A DNA stretch of 64,000 bases from Roseburia sp. AM59-24XD. Lineage in GTDB: Bacteria > Bacillota > Clostridia > Lachnospirales > Lachnospiraceae. A program made the position numbers and the translations under genes. The notes beneath the pieces are model-generated. The model ran no database searches, was not told the origin of the DNA, and saw only the letters and a list, made by a program, of their open reading frames with translations. The DNA lies in NCBI RefSeq assembly GCF_003478445.1, contig NZ_QUET01000002.1, positions 1 to 64,000 of the forward strand. Direction: 5' to 3'. This document shows, piece after piece, positions 54,235 through 63,465 of the stretch. Each line of letters starts with the position of its first letter. The stretch's first letter is position 1.

Positions 54235-55965
54235 TTACATTGCAGCAACCATCTCAGAAACTGCCTTTGCCATAGCCTCAGACTTCGCATCGGCGTCCTC
54301 AAGAGAGGTGCCTACAACGCCGTAGTAGAACTTCACCTTCGGCTCTGTACCGGATGGGCGTACGCACATCCATACATCGTCTGTCATGTCGAAGTAAAGC
54401 ACGTTGGACTTTGGCAGTCCGGTCGGCTTTGTCTCGCCGGTAGCGATATCTGTGATGATATCCTTCTGGTAGTCACGGAAGGATGTTACCTTGTGACCGC
54501 AGAACTCCTTCGGCGGATTCTCGCGGAGTGTTGTCATGATCTCCTGAATCTTGGCAAGTCCCTCGATACCCTTCATGGTTACGGACTGTACGCCGTCTTT
54601 ATAATAACCAACTCTCTCATACAGAGCAAGCATTGCATCCCAGAGAGTCATGTTCTTTGTCTTGTAATATGCTGCCGCCTCGCAGAGTGCCATCGTAGCC
54701 ACGATCGCATCCTTGTCGCGGGCATGTGTTCCGATCAGGCAGCCGTAGCTCTCCTCGAAACCAAACAGGTAAGTTCCCTTGCCGGTTGTCTCGAAGTTGA
54801 GGATCTGCTGTCCGATGTATTTAAATCCGGTCAGAACCTCAATGAGATCAACGCCGTAATCCTTGGCGATCGCATCTGCCAGATTAGAGGTAACGATGGT
54901 CTTGATCAGCTTGCCATCCTTAGGCAGTCCCTTTGTTGCCTTTCTCTGGGAGATCTCATAATCTGCCAGCAGACAGCCAGACATGTTACCGGTCAGGGTG
55001 ATATACTCGCCGCTCTTGGTATCCTTAACATATACGCCGAGACGATCTGCATCCGGATCTGTTGCAAGAACAAGGTCTGCATCCTTCTCCTTGGCAAGCT
55101 TGAGAGCCAGTTCAAATGCCTCTGCTGCCTCTGGGTTCGGATAGCTGACGGTAGGGAAATCTCCATCCGGAAGCTCCTGCTCGGGTACTACATATACATT
55201 CTCAAAGCCGATCTCCTTGAGGACTCTTCTCGCCGGGATATTACCTGTTCCGTGAAGCGGCGTGTAAACGATCTTAAGATCCTTGCCAACTTCCTTGATG
55301 CTGTCCCAATGAATAACCTGCTTCTTTAACTCTTCGATATATTTATCATCAATGGCTGCGCCAATGTTCTCATAGAGACCCTTCTCGACTGCCTCAGCCT
55401 TGTCCATGGTCTTAACCGTGTTCCAGTCCGTAACAGCCTTAACCTCGTCCATGATACCGGTATCATGTGGCGGCGTGATCTGTGCACCGTCCTCCCAGTA
55501 TACCTTGTATCCGTTGTACTCCGGTGGGTTGTGGCTTGCAGTTACGTTAATTCCTGCTACGCAGCCAAGCTCGCGTACAGCAAAGGAAAGCTCCGGTGTC
55601 GGACGCAGTGACTCAAACACATATGCCTTAATGCCATTGGCTGCAAGGCAGAGTGCTGCTTCATCTGCAAACTCCGGTGACATATGACGGGAATCAAATG
55701 CAATGGCTACACCCTGAGAAGCCTTTCCCGCTTTGTTGATATAATTCGCCAGACCCTGAGTTGCCTTTCGTACCGTGTAAATGTTCATGCGGTTCGTCCC
55801 TGCCCCAATGATCCCTCGCAAACCAGCGGTTCCAAATTCGAGGTCCATATAAAAACGCTCTTTTTTCTCATTCTCGTTATCTGCAATGTCCTGAAGCTCT
55901 TTCTTCGTATCCTCATCGAAATAAGGATTGCTCAGCCACTCCTTGTAGATGTCTTTGTAGTCCAT
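54235..55965 (-). CDS. pgm: Phosphoglucomutase (alpha-D-phosphohexomutase family)
   Basis: This enzyme interconverts glucose 1-phosphate and glucose 6-phosphate, linking to glycogen and cell-wall sugars. The 576-aa product from the ATG at 55965 (GGAGGAAAAG before it) begins MDYKDIYKEWLSNPYFDEDTK. It has the substrate region FGTAGLRGIIGAGTNRMN, the phosphoserine loop TASHNPPEYNGYK, the metal loop ATDPDADRLGV, the sugar-specificity loop GFEESYGC and the phosphate-binding RPSGTEPKVKFY. Length fits the long PgcA-type bacterial enzymes. The open frame extends to 56055, without support. Confidence 0.95.
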   Translation of the reverse strand: MDYKDIYKEWLSNPYFDEDTKKELQDIADNENEKKERFYMDLEFGTAGLRGIIGAGTNRMNIYTVRKATQGLANYINKAGKASQGVAIAFDSRHMSPEFADEAALCLAANGIKAYVFESLRPTPELSFAVRELGCVAGINVTASHNPPEYNGYKVYWEDGAQITPPHDTGIMDEVKAVTDWNTVKTMDKAEAVEKGLYENIGAAIDDKYIEELKKQVIHWDSIKEVGKDLKIVYTPLHGTGNIPARRVLKEIGFENVYVVPEQELPDGDFPTVSYPNPEAAEAFELALKLAKEKDADLVLATDPDADRLGVYVKDTKSGEYITLTGNMSGCLLADYEISQRKATKGLPKDGKLIKTIVTSNLADAIAKDYGVDLIEVLTGFKYIGQQILNFETTGKGTYLFGFEESYGCLIGTHARDKDAIVATMALCEAAAYYKTKNMTLWDAMLALYERVGYYKDGVQSVTMKGIEGLAKIQEIMTTLRENPPKEFCGHKVTSFRDYQKDIITDIATGETKPTGLPKSNVLYFDMTDDVWMCVRPSGTEPKVKFYYGVVGTSLEDADAKSEAMAKAVSEMVAAM

Positions 55966-56091
55966 GTCTTTTCCTCCTATCAGTGATGGCATATGCCTTG
56001 ATTTTGCAAATCCACCTATTATTTTGTATGTTGAAACGCATATTGTCAACAACAAATTATAATCTATTTTGTAAAAGTTTTTTGAACAAAA

Positions 56092-57450
56092 TCACTGAGT
56101 CGCCGGCGATGCCGTTGCTGCCGCCTCCTTTGCGGTCAGATCCGCAAAGCTCAGCTTCACATCCTGATCATCATCAAGAATGTCGACGGAATAGCTCTTT
56201 GTTGCATATCCATCCCGGCACAGCGTAACGGTCTGTGATCCGATCACCTTTGTAAAGGTACACGGTGCAAGTCCTTTATAAACATTGTCCAGATAAACCT
56301 CCGCTCCCTGCGGTGCCGATACCGTGATCGTGTGATCGCTGTCAATCTGCTTTGTCTGTGTATCGTCCGTGTTCTCCGGGCTTGTCTTCGTGCTCTTTCC
56401 GGTGGCTGACGGTGCCGCCGTGGTGTCGGATGCCTCCGCTTCCTCCTCCACAAGATCGATACGGACGGTCGTCCCCTTCGGCTCCTCCACATCCAGCGTG
56501 CCGGTGTATGTGGTGTACCCTGTCATGGACACCTGTATCTGATAAACGCCGTATGCCAGTGCGATCGGCTTGCTGTAGCCTACCGCCGTACCGTTGATCG
56601 TCAGATCCGCCCCTGCCGGTGCAATATCAAACGTGATCACACCAACATGACTGTCCGCCGGCTTGTACTCCGAAAAGTCCAACGTAACCTCCCTGCCGCT
56701 GTGAACCGTCACATTCTTGACTGCGGTTGAATGATTCTTACTTAAGATCACCTTGTAGGTTCCCTCGCGGATCGTGATCAGCATGTTCTTCGTCAAAGGC
56801 AGGATCATGTCACTTCCGACTTCGATCATACCGCCGATAAAGTCCTTATAATGTGCCAGCCGTATGTAACCGTGCCCCTGTGTCTTTACGACCGAGTACA
56901 CATGATAACCGCTTCCGCGCACCGTCAGCACATCCTGCGGATTGATTTCCATCATGTCGATCGCCTTACCGTCCGACGAAAACAGCGTATATTGTGAATA
57001 CTGGTATTTGCGGTCTGCAAATGAAAGACTGCTCTCCGCGCTGTCAAACTGATAATCGCCAACCTCCTGATATTCCCAGACATCCTCTGGAATACTGGTA
57101 GAAAGCAGCTTTCCGCTGTCCTTCTCATAATCTGCCTCGAGGATCTCGCCCACCTCAATATCGGTGCCGTCGCGCTCCTCTCCGTACTTGTCGGTCATCT
57201 TCGCCGTGGCATCATAGCTGATCACCGTCTCGAGATCACCTCCAAGCTCACGCAGGGTAAGCCGGCGCATCGCCGTATCATTGGCTGTCACAACCCCCTC
57301 GACAACCGCAGGTGCCGCCGCAGCCCCACCGCCCGCCATGCTGTCCGTCTCCTGCTTCGTTTCGGACGCACATCCGGAGAGCATTACCGTGCACATAAAA
57401 AACGCGCCCAGACCGATCCGAACGCGTTGCATGATTTTGCATTTCTTCAT
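56092..57450 (-). CDS. PEGA-domain lipoprotein
   Basis: The 452-aa product has a lipoprotein signal (MKKCKIMQRVRIGLGAFFMC... lipobox LSGC). A beta-rich middle follows, then PEGA-type repeats near 270-320 (GVITFDIAPAGADLTINGTAVGYSKPIALAYGVYQIQVSM) and 385-430 (TITVSAPQGAEVYLDNVYKGLAPCTF). A Thr/Ser-rich linker lies between them. PEGA domains occur in surface proteins of Gram-positive bacteria, with unknown ligands. It stands alone between the phosphoglucomutase and CotS-like genes. Confidence 0.88.
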   Translation of the reverse strand: MKKCKIMQRVRIGLGAFFMCTVMLSGCASETKQETDSMAGGGAAAAPAVVEGVVTANDTAMRRLTLRELGGDLETVISYDATAKMTDKYGEERDGTDIEVGEILEADYEKDSGKLLSTSIPEDVWEYQEVGDYQFDSAESSLSFADRKYQYSQYTLFSSDGKAIDMMEINPQDVLTVRGSGYHVYSVVKTQGHGYIRLAHYKDFIGGMIEVGSDMILPLTKNMLITIREGTYKVILSKNHSTAVKNVTVHSGREVTLDFSEYKPADSHVGVITFDIAPAGADLTINGTAVGYSKPIALAYGVYQIQVSMTGYTTYTGTLDVEEPKGTTVRIDLVEEEAEASDTTAAPSATGKSTKTSPENTDDTQTKQIDSDHTITVSAPQGAEVYLDNVYKGLAPCTFTKVIGSQTVTLCRDGYATKSYSVDILDDDQDVKLSFADLTAKEAAATASPATQ

Positions 57451-57599
57451 ATATAAACAACCTTTTCTCCCGGCTGCTTCTTATAACACTGCGCCGGGTC
57501 GCATAACGTCTCATTGTCCCAGCCAATATTTTAACACAGCCCGCCCAAAATAGGAAGAGGGCAACCGGTCAATCTGACAGCATTCCCTGATCCCCTGTA

Positions 57600-58601
57600 T
57601 CAGCACGCCCCACAGAGCAGTGGGCGAAGCTCTCTTAAAAAGTACGCACGCTTCTCCTCCTGCGCGCGGATCCGGAGCAGCTTTTCCAGATTCTTTGACG
57701 ACATCCATGATTTTCTACTGTTGTAGTAGAAATTGACAAGTTTCCAATATTTCTCCGGATACAGCAGCATCGCGTACAATACGCGCCGCTCCGTCTCCTC
57801 CAGCTTACGCTCACGGTCATATGCATCGATCAGGCTTTTGCCAAACTCCGCCTGCCAGCCGTTTTTCTCCATGACTTTTCGCAGAAAATCATACAGATCA
57901 CGCACCTGTATCCCGATCTCCGCACGGTCGAAGTTGGTGATTGCCAGATCTTTCCCGACGAAAAGCACATTGTGGTAGCTGTAGCTGCCATGCCGCACTT
58001 TTCCCTGCTCTAACGTTTCCTGCCATAGTGCTTCGTAACCGCTTTCCTGCAGGAGCGTCTGTGCGAGACATGCCTGATCATAGAACAGATCATACGAACC
58101 AAGCAGGCAGATCTCCATCTCATTTTTCTGCTTCTTGCTGCGGATATAGCTGCGGACACGCTTTAACTCCTTATTATGCCGTTCCATCTCCTGCTGCACG
58201 CTCTCCTTCCGGATGTAGCTTTCGCCTTCCTCGTTTCCAAGCTGCATCAATGCATGCAGTCTGCCAAGATAAGACGCACAACGCAGCACACAGCGCTGAT
58301 CCCTGATATCGCACTCATTTCCGGCATACCACCGGCGCATGACCCAGTTGTTCCGGTAATTATCCTTTGTAAAATATTCTTCCCGGTTATTTTTATATGT
58401 ATGATCCACCAGCAGACCGCCCTGCTGCCCCAGAAGCTGCTTGATCCTCTCCTCAAATTCAATCCTCGCCTGACTGACGGAGTATTCCTTCAAAAGCCGC
58501 AGTCCCTGATCGGTCTCCAGCAAAAAAGCCCCTCTTGTGCGCCGTCTCGTGCGAACCTCACAAGGATACTGTTTTAACACTTCTTCCAGCTTATCTTCCA
58601 T
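57600..58601 (-). CDS. CotS-family spore coat protein (kinase-like fold)
   Basis: The 333-aa protein begins MEDKLEEVLKQYPCEV at 58601, with GGGGGA upstream. It follows the CotS/YtaA pattern: TRGAFLLETDQGLRLLKEY, YRNNWVMRRWYAGNECD, a degenerate kinase loop GSYSYHNVLFVGKDLAITNFDRAEIGIQVRDLYDFLRKVM and YPEKYWKLVNFYYNSRKSWM. These proteins resemble aminoglycoside phosphotransferases and coat the spore. Its presence suggests the organism can form spores. An ATG at 58616 is less likely. Confidence 0.88.
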   Translation of the reverse strand: MEDKLEEVLKQYPCEVRTRRRTRGAFLLETDQGLRLLKEYSVSQARIEFEERIKQLLGQQGGLLVDHTYKNNREEYFTKDNYRNNWVMRRWYAGNECDIRDQRCVLRCASYLGRLHALMQLGNEEGESYIRKESVQQEMERHNKELKRVRSYIRSKKQKNEMEICLLGSYDLFYDQACLAQTLLQESGYEALWQETLEQGKVRHGSYSYHNVLFVGKDLAITNFDRAEIGIQVRDLYDFLRKVMEKNGWQAEFGKSLIDAYDRERKLEETERRVLYAMLLYPEKYWKLVNFYYNSRKSWMSSKNLEKLLRIRAQEEKRAYFLRELRPLLCGAC

Positions 58602-58719
58602 CGATCTATCCCCCATTCGTAGTTGTCTCTTCTATCATATGAAAGATAAATGAAAGTTATACCACCGGATCGGCAATCCTCCCGCAAAGATATGACTCCG
58701 GCTCACCCGCCGATCCGGT

Positions 58720-59119
58720 TGATCAGCTCAAGCTTCGCACACCGGTAATTTAACTGCGCCCATACTATTTCTTATGTCTCAGGAAAATGAATATAGATTT
58801 TTGCCTCAGGATATCTGAAAAAACCGCGAAGCTGTGACCCCCAAATTGACGCAGATCAGTAGGATTTCTGAAAAGTCTTTGCTTTGCAATGTTTCGATGA
58901 ATACGTGTCTGGACGACTGAGCCTTCGGGAAGACACGTTTATCGAACATCGAAACAGCAAAGCAATTAGACTTTTTGAAATCCGTAAGTGACAAGACAAT
59001 TTGGGTGTCAGAGCTTCGCGGTTATTCAAAAAACTGTGGCAAAAATCATATTTACACTACGGACATAAGAAATAGTATGGGCGCAGTAATATATTCCATA
59101 TGCGAAGCCTGAGTGATCA
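58720..59119. repeat. Long palindromic repeat element, copy 2
   Basis: This gene-free stretch is a 400-bp imperfect palindrome. The arms include ACTGCGCCCATACTATTTCT (from about 58753), whose exact complement lies at about 59066-59086, and TTGATCA...CAAGCTTCGCA, mirrored by TGCGAAGC...TGATCA at the outer ends. The inner arms (for example GTAAGTGACAAGACAATT) match copy 1 at 7088-7660, with the whole element inverted and a different central loop. The right end reaches the stop codon of the adjoining kinase gene. Confidence 0.82.
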
Positions 59120-60016
59120 GATCATCGGAAGCGTCAGCCGGATCTGAAAAACATTTCCCTCTAAGGAGGCGGTGATCGTTCCGTTCATGTACCCGGTCAG
59201 TTCCTTTGCGATCGCCATCCCAAGCCCGGTTGAATTTCTGCTCCGGGCAGGATCCGCCTTATAAAAGCGTTCAAAAATCCGGTCCACGTCGATCTCCTCC
59301 GGCCGCTCCACCTCATTGGCGATCACCGCAGACGCATTCCCCTCCTGCGCAGACAGCGTGACCGACACGCGGCTGCCGCCATGATCCAGAACATTTTTGA
59401 TGATATTTTGCAGAATGCGGCGGATCGCCTGCTCGTTTCCCTTCACCACCATCTGTCCCTCCGGCAGATCGACCGCCGGACAGATGCCATTTCGTTCCCA
59501 TTCGTCATAATAGGAAAACATCGTCTCTGCCATAATGGCATTAAAATCACATTTCTCCAGCTTCAGATCATACGTCCGGCTTTCGAGACGTGTAAATGCG
59601 AAAAGCTCCTCCAAAATATCACGGAGCGCATGGATCCTTTCCTGAATAATGCGCAGATATCGCACCTGCGTTTCCGGCTCCTGTGTCTGTGTCAGAAGCT
59701 GGAAATAGCCATCCAGAGAGGTAAGAGGCGTGCGGATATCATGGGACAGATTCGTATAGGTCTGGGCGATGCGGTTTTCATTGCGGATCCACTGCTGCCG
59801 CTTTGTTTTCTGCTGTGCGAACACCTGATTTAAAGTGTCCGTCAGCTTCCCGATTCCTCCAAAGCGGACATCGCAGACGAGATCCCCGTTGCTCTGCTTC
59901 TCTTCCAGAAAACGGATCTGCCTCTCCAGCTCGCGGATCTGCCGGATCAACTTAAAAAGCAGCAGCCCCAGAATAACCGCCAAAATTCCAAATCCACATG
60001 CCAGACCTGTCACCAT
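59117..60016 (-). CDS. Short sensor histidine kinase of the peptide-antibiotic response module
   Basis: The 299-aa kinase has one N-terminal membrane segment (GFGILAVILGLLLFKLI), no extracellular domain, the phospho-acceptor His in NLSHDIRTPLTSLDGYFQLL, the N box RRILQNIIKNVLDHGG and the G box NSTGLGMAIAKELTGYM. Such small kinases usually sense through a partner ABC transporter. It is the last gene of the response regulator, ABC, permease, kinase series. Its stop codon is inside the outer end of palindromic repeat copy 2. Confidence 0.92.
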   Translation of the reverse strand: MVTGLACGFGILAVILGLLLFKLIRQIRELERQIRFLEEKQSNGDLVCDVRFGGIGKLTDTLNQVFAQQKTKRQQWIRNENRIAQTYTNLSHDIRTPLTSLDGYFQLLTQTQEPETQVRYLRIIQERIHALRDILEELFAFTRLESRTYDLKLEKCDFNAIMAETMFSYYDEWERNGICPAVDLPEGQMVVKGNEQAIRRILQNIIKNVLDHGGSRVSVTLSAQEGNASAVIANEVERPEEIDVDRIFERFYKADPARSRNSTGLGMAIAKELTGYMNGTITASLEGNVFQIRLTLPMI

Positions 60017-60160
60017 CCTGTTCTCACCTTCCTCTCAGGCACCGCAGAGTCCTTTCCCCGTAGGCACTGCGGTCAAAATCTCATATTTTCCATATAGTCA
60101 TAACTGCTTTGTGCCGTATAAACACTGTTTCTACAGCATTTTCATACGACCGGCCATTTG

Positions 60161-61033
60161 CTATGCAAGATCTCTTTTCTCGACATTTATAATGCTAAGC
60201 ACTGTCATCACAGCCAGATAGCATACCGCCAGGATCACCGCATTCCGGATCTGTGTGTCAGCAACACCCGGTACAATCAGATTTATCTTTGTTGTGATCA
60301 GATAATTCTCCAGCTGCAGATTCTCGATATGCAGAAAACGCCTGCTTGCCACATTGATCAGCATGCACAAAAGAGACGCCATTCCCATGCTTAAGCAGAC
60401 ACCTGCCGTCATACCGAGTGCGCGGCTGCGGATCACCATCGTAAGCGTCATGCACGCAACCAGAAAAGCATACTGCAGAAGCATCTGAATACCAATGCAC
60501 GGCAGATATGTCTGTGCGGATCCCCAATGGAGATATCCCTGCGTCGCTACAAGTGCCACTACCTGTGTCGCAAGCATGATCGCATCAAATACCAGCACAT
60601 AAACCGCCGCAGCCACCCATTTCGCCACAATAAGACGATATCTTCTTTTTACCTGACCGCCGATATTTTTAATATATCCATTTTTCTGATCCGCCGTCAC
60701 GAAAATAATCAGGAAAATAACATTAAACAACGCAAACATCCCGGAGGACAAATGTGCCATAAAAACCTGCAGGACCTGAAGATTATTCGCATCCATGCCC
60801 TCGCTGCTTTCATTAATACCAAACTGAAGCGATGTTGCATCATCACTTTCCTCATCAGCCTGCGATGAGGATGGACCATCAACAAGAGTTACCTCTGATG
60901 TTGTATTTTCCTCAATATCCGACACCAGAAAGGATGCCGACACTGCAACCATCAAAATTGTGATCAGAGTGATCACCCAGAATGCCTGCATCCGAAACAT
61001 TTTATATAATTCCATTCGTATTGTATTACACAT
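60161..61033 (-). CDS. ABC-2 type permease of a lantibiotic/bacitracin-resistance-like transporter
   Basis: The 290-aa membrane protein from the ATG at 61033 has an N-terminal segment (FWVITLITILMVAVSASFLV) and an extracellular loop. About five more segments follow, including GMFALFNVIFLIIFVTADQKNGYIKNIGG and LNVASRR-type C-terminal parts. It pairs with the ATPase upstream (58 bp gap). The open frame extends to 61081, but the later ATG has GGAAAG before it. It probably exports or extracts a membrane-active compound; the exact compound is unknown. Confidence 0.88.
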   Translation of the reverse strand: MCNTIRMELYKMFRMQAFWVITLITILMVAVSASFLVSDIEENTTSEVTLVDGPSSSQADEESDDATSLQFGINESSEGMDANNLQVLQVFMAHLSSGMFALFNVIFLIIFVTADQKNGYIKNIGGQVKRRYRLIVAKWVAAAVYVLVFDAIMLATQVVALVATQGYLHWGSAQTYLPCIGIQMLLQYAFLVACMTLTMVIRSRALGMTAGVCLSMGMASLLCMLINVASRRFLHIENLQLENYLITTKINLIVPGVADTQIRNAVILAVCYLAVMTVLSIINVEKRDLA

Positions 61034-61091
61034 AAGCTTTCCATTCCTTTCCCAGCCCACTGACACCGGGCTGCAGCACAAATTTCACGGA

Positions 61092-61997
61092 TCAGTCCGA
61101 AGTCAGATTTAAGAAATAGCTCTCTAACTCTTCCTGATTCACCTTCATCTCGCGTGGCAGCACGCCTGCGTTTACAAGCTCCCGGTTGATAAGCATGCTG
61201 TCCTCCAGCCGCTCATACACATGCAAATGTGTCGGATCCACTGCCTCGTAATCATGGATATTCATGCTGTCCAGTACCGTCATGGCCTTCTGCGGCTCAT
61301 CCACAACGAGCTCCAGCCGCTTCTCACACTGCTGCATAAGCTGCTCCTGCGAAAGCTCCTTGATCAGACTTCCCTTGTGAATGATCCCGAAATCGGTACA
61401 GAGCTTGGAAAGCTCCTCTAAAATATGACTGGAAATCAGAATCGTAATATCTCTCTCCTGCGCCAGCGCCCGCAGCATATCGCGCACCTCCGCAATTCCC
61501 TGCGGATCCAGTCCGTTGATCGGCTCATCCAATACCAAAAGATCCGGATTTCCGACAAGTGCCAGCGCAATGCCAAGCCTCTGCTTCATTCCCAGCGAAA
61601 AATGACCTGCCTTTTTCCTGCCGACATCCCCAAGACCAACCATGTCTAAAAGCTCATCCGCATATTTGCGGTCATGAATGCCAAACAGCTGCGCCTTGAT
61701 CATCAGATTATCTTTCGCCGTCATATTTGGATAAATGCCCGGTGCCTCGATCAGACAGCCGACACGCGAGCGAACCTGTGCAAGCTCCTTTCCGCTGTAT
61801 CCAAAAATAGAATATTCTCCTGCCGTTGGGTTGGACAGACCACAGATCATTTTCAAAAAGGTCGTTTTGCCGGCTCCGTTCCTGCCGATAAATCCATACA
61901 CCGCTCCCCTTCGTATATGCATGTCCAGCCGGTTCACTGCCTTATAACGCCCAAACTGCTTTGTTAAACCATGGGTTTCCAATAAGATCTCACTCAT
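61092..61997 (-). CDS. ABC transporter ATPase (BcrA/lantibiotic-immunity type)
   Basis: This is a 301-aa ATPase with Walker A GFIGRNGAGKTTFLKM, the Q-loop region GCLIEAPGIYPNMT, signature FSLGMKQRLGIALAL, Walker B LLVLDEPINGLDPQGI and the H-loop ISSHILEELSKLC. The sequence before the ABC signature and the C-terminal dimer part match the bacitracin/lantibiotic self-protection family. It follows the response regulator gene and a promoter with tandem repeats, so it is likely induced by that regulator. Confidence 0.93.
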   Translation of the reverse strand: MSEILLETHGLTKQFGRYKAVNRLDMHIRRGAVYGFIGRNGAGKTTFLKMICGLSNPTAGEYSIFGYSGKELAQVRSRVGCLIEAPGIYPNMTAKDNLMIKAQLFGIHDRKYADELLDMVGLGDVGRKKAGHFSLGMKQRLGIALALVGNPDLLVLDEPINGLDPQGIAEVRDMLRALAQERDITILISSHILEELSKLCTDFGIIHKGSLIKELSQEQLMQQCEKRLELVVDEPQKAMTVLDSMNIHDYEAVDPTHLHVYERLEDSMLINRELVNAGVLPREMKVNQEELESYFLNLTSD

Positions 61998-62030
61998 ATT
62001 ATGTTACATCCTTTCCTTATGATGAGTACC

Positions 62031-62084
62031 AGTATAAAGAGCATCCTCTAAAATAACGCTAAGAAAAGGTAAAGAAAAAGTAAA
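62031..62084 (-). promoter_or_regulatory. Response-regulator-type promoter before the ABC genes
   Basis: On the minus strand TTTACTTTT (62084-62076) and TTTACCTTT (62073-62065) are direct repeats 11 bp apart, a typical OmpR-family binding layout. A TATACT (62036-62031) lies at a suitable distance as the -10, and the -35 place is poor, which fits an activated promoter. Confidence 0.65.
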
Positions 62085-62141
62085 TGATGCAATATAGCAA
62101 TTCGTCGGAGCAAAAAAGCTTTACCTCCAACATCATTAAAA

Positions 62142-62816
62142 TTATTGATTCAGCCGGTATCCGATCCCCCAGACTGTCTGAATATATTCCTTGTCCGTCA
62201 CTGCCTTGAGCTTCTTGCGGATGTTGCTGATATGCACATCCAGTGTTTTGGTCTCGCCCATGTATTCCTCCTCCCAGGCATAGGTAAAGATCGCCTCCTT
62301 ACGGAAAACCTGCTTCGGATGGCGGATCAGAAGCTCTAAGATCGCATACTCCTGTCTGGTCAGATGCAAAATTTCCTGTCCGTCCACCCAGATCTGGTGT
62401 GTCTTATCATCCAACGTGATCCCGCCACACTCGATCCGGTCCGGCTCCGCCTCCTGCCCGGCATGGCGAAGCTGTATCTGCACGCGCGCGATCACCTCAT
62501 TAATGTCAAATGGCTTCGTAATATAATCATCGGCTCCGCTTGTCAGCAGATCAAGCTTCTCCTCCATGGCATCCTTTGCCGTCAGAACGATCACCGGTGT
62601 GTCCCCCTGTCTGCGGATCAGCTGCAAAACCTCCTCACCGGTCATCCCCGGAAGCATCAGATCAAGCAGCACAAGCATCCATGACTCCTTCTCCAGCCAC
62701 AGCGCCGCTTCCGTACCGGAAAATGCCTGTCCACATGTGTACCCTTTTTGGGACAGTGCTTCCTTCAGTAGATTGTTGATATTTACATCATCCTCCACGA
62801 TCAGTATTTTTTTCAT
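62142..62816 (-). CDS. OmpR-family response regulator
   Basis: The 224-aa regulator has a receiver domain (ILIVEDDVNINNLL; phosphorylated Asp in LVLLDLMLPGMTG; Lys in DYITKPFDINEVI). A winged-helix DNA-binding domain follows (LTRQEYAILELLIRHPKQVFRKEAIF; TLDVHISNIRKKL; IQTVWGIGYRL). It is the first gene of a regulator, ABC, permease, kinase set and probably binds the TTTAC repeats before the ABC gene and perhaps the 19-bp direct repeats upstream of itself. Confidence 0.95.
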   Translation of the reverse strand: MKKILIVEDDVNINNLLKEALSQKGYTCGQAFSGTEAALWLEKESWMLVLLDLMLPGMTGEEVLQLIRRQGDTPVIVLTAKDAMEEKLDLLTSGADDYITKPFDINEVIARVQIQLRHAGQEAEPDRIECGGITLDDKTHQIWVDGQEILHLTRQEYAILELLIRHPKQVFRKEAIFTYAWEEEYMGETKTLDVHISNIRKKLKAVTDKEYIQTVWGIGYRLNQ

Positions 62817-62863
62817 TCCATTCTGCCTTTCTCTTAGAACATCTCTTAATTTCTTCTTATCTC

Positions 62864-62921
62864 ATTACTTTCTCACAATATCTCATAATTATCATCTGCG
62901 ATATTACTTTCTCACAATATC
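62864..62921. repeat. Two 19-bp direct repeats upstream of the response regulator
   Basis: ATTACTTTCTCACAATATC occurs at 62864-62882 and again at 62903-62921, exactly, 39 bp apart start to start. They lie in the 145-bp region between the Gx transporter stop and the regulator start and may be a control site. The protein that binds is unknown. Confidence 0.8.
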
Positions 62922-62961
62922 CTGTATCAACCTCAATGCACTTTCGTTCCACCTTAAGATC

Positions 62962-63465
62962 TTAGCCCCTCTGCTCTTCTTCCGGCAGCCGCTTTACCAC
63001 GCCCGTACCGATCATTCCGACTACCGCTCCGGCGATCATTCCGCTAAACCACAGCACGCCAAGATAATACGCCACGCCCGTTGATTCCAGCACGACCATC
63101 GCAACGAGGATCTGTCCGATATTATGGACAATACCTCCCGCCACGCTGACAACCGGAAGACGGAACCGCCCGCTTCGTTTCAGCAAAAGCATCACAATAG
63201 TGCTCAGCATTCCTCCGGCAAAGCTGTACAGCAGCGAAAACATATTTCCAAAGGTAAACGCCACCAGAAGGATGCGGATGCCGTTGATCACAAGCGCATC
63301 CATTGTGCTTAACCGGTAGATTGCCACCAGCACTACCAGATTTGTAAGTCCCAGCTTTACGCCCGGAACCATTGCAAGCGGTGGAAGCTGCGCCTCCAGC
63401 CAGGACAGCACAAATGCCACCGCGATCAACATTCCCCTTAATGCTGTCTTTTGTGTCCGAGTCAT
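62962..63465 (-). CDS. Gx transporter family protein (heptaprenyl diphosphate synthase component I-like)
   Basis: The 167-aa, five- or six-segment membrane protein has the family pattern LSWLEAQLPPLAMVPGVKLGLTNLVVLVAIYRLS, NGIRILLVAFTFGNMFSLLYSFAGGMLS and VAGGIVHNIGQILVAM. These proteins resemble the substrate subunits of energy-coupling transporters, and the old name as a synthase component may be wrong. Its start overlaps the stop of the DUF885 gene by four bases, so the two are coupled; in related genomes the pair often lies near Fe-S or flavin transport genes. Confidence 0.88.
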   Translation of the reverse strand: MTRTQKTALRGMLIAVAFVLSWLEAQLPPLAMVPGVKLGLTNLVVLVAIYRLSTMDALVINGIRILLVAFTFGNMFSLLYSFAGGMLSTIVMLLLKRSGRFRLPVVSVAGGIVHNIGQILVAMVVLESTGVAYYLGVLWFSGMIAGAVVGMIGTGVVKRLPEEEQRG

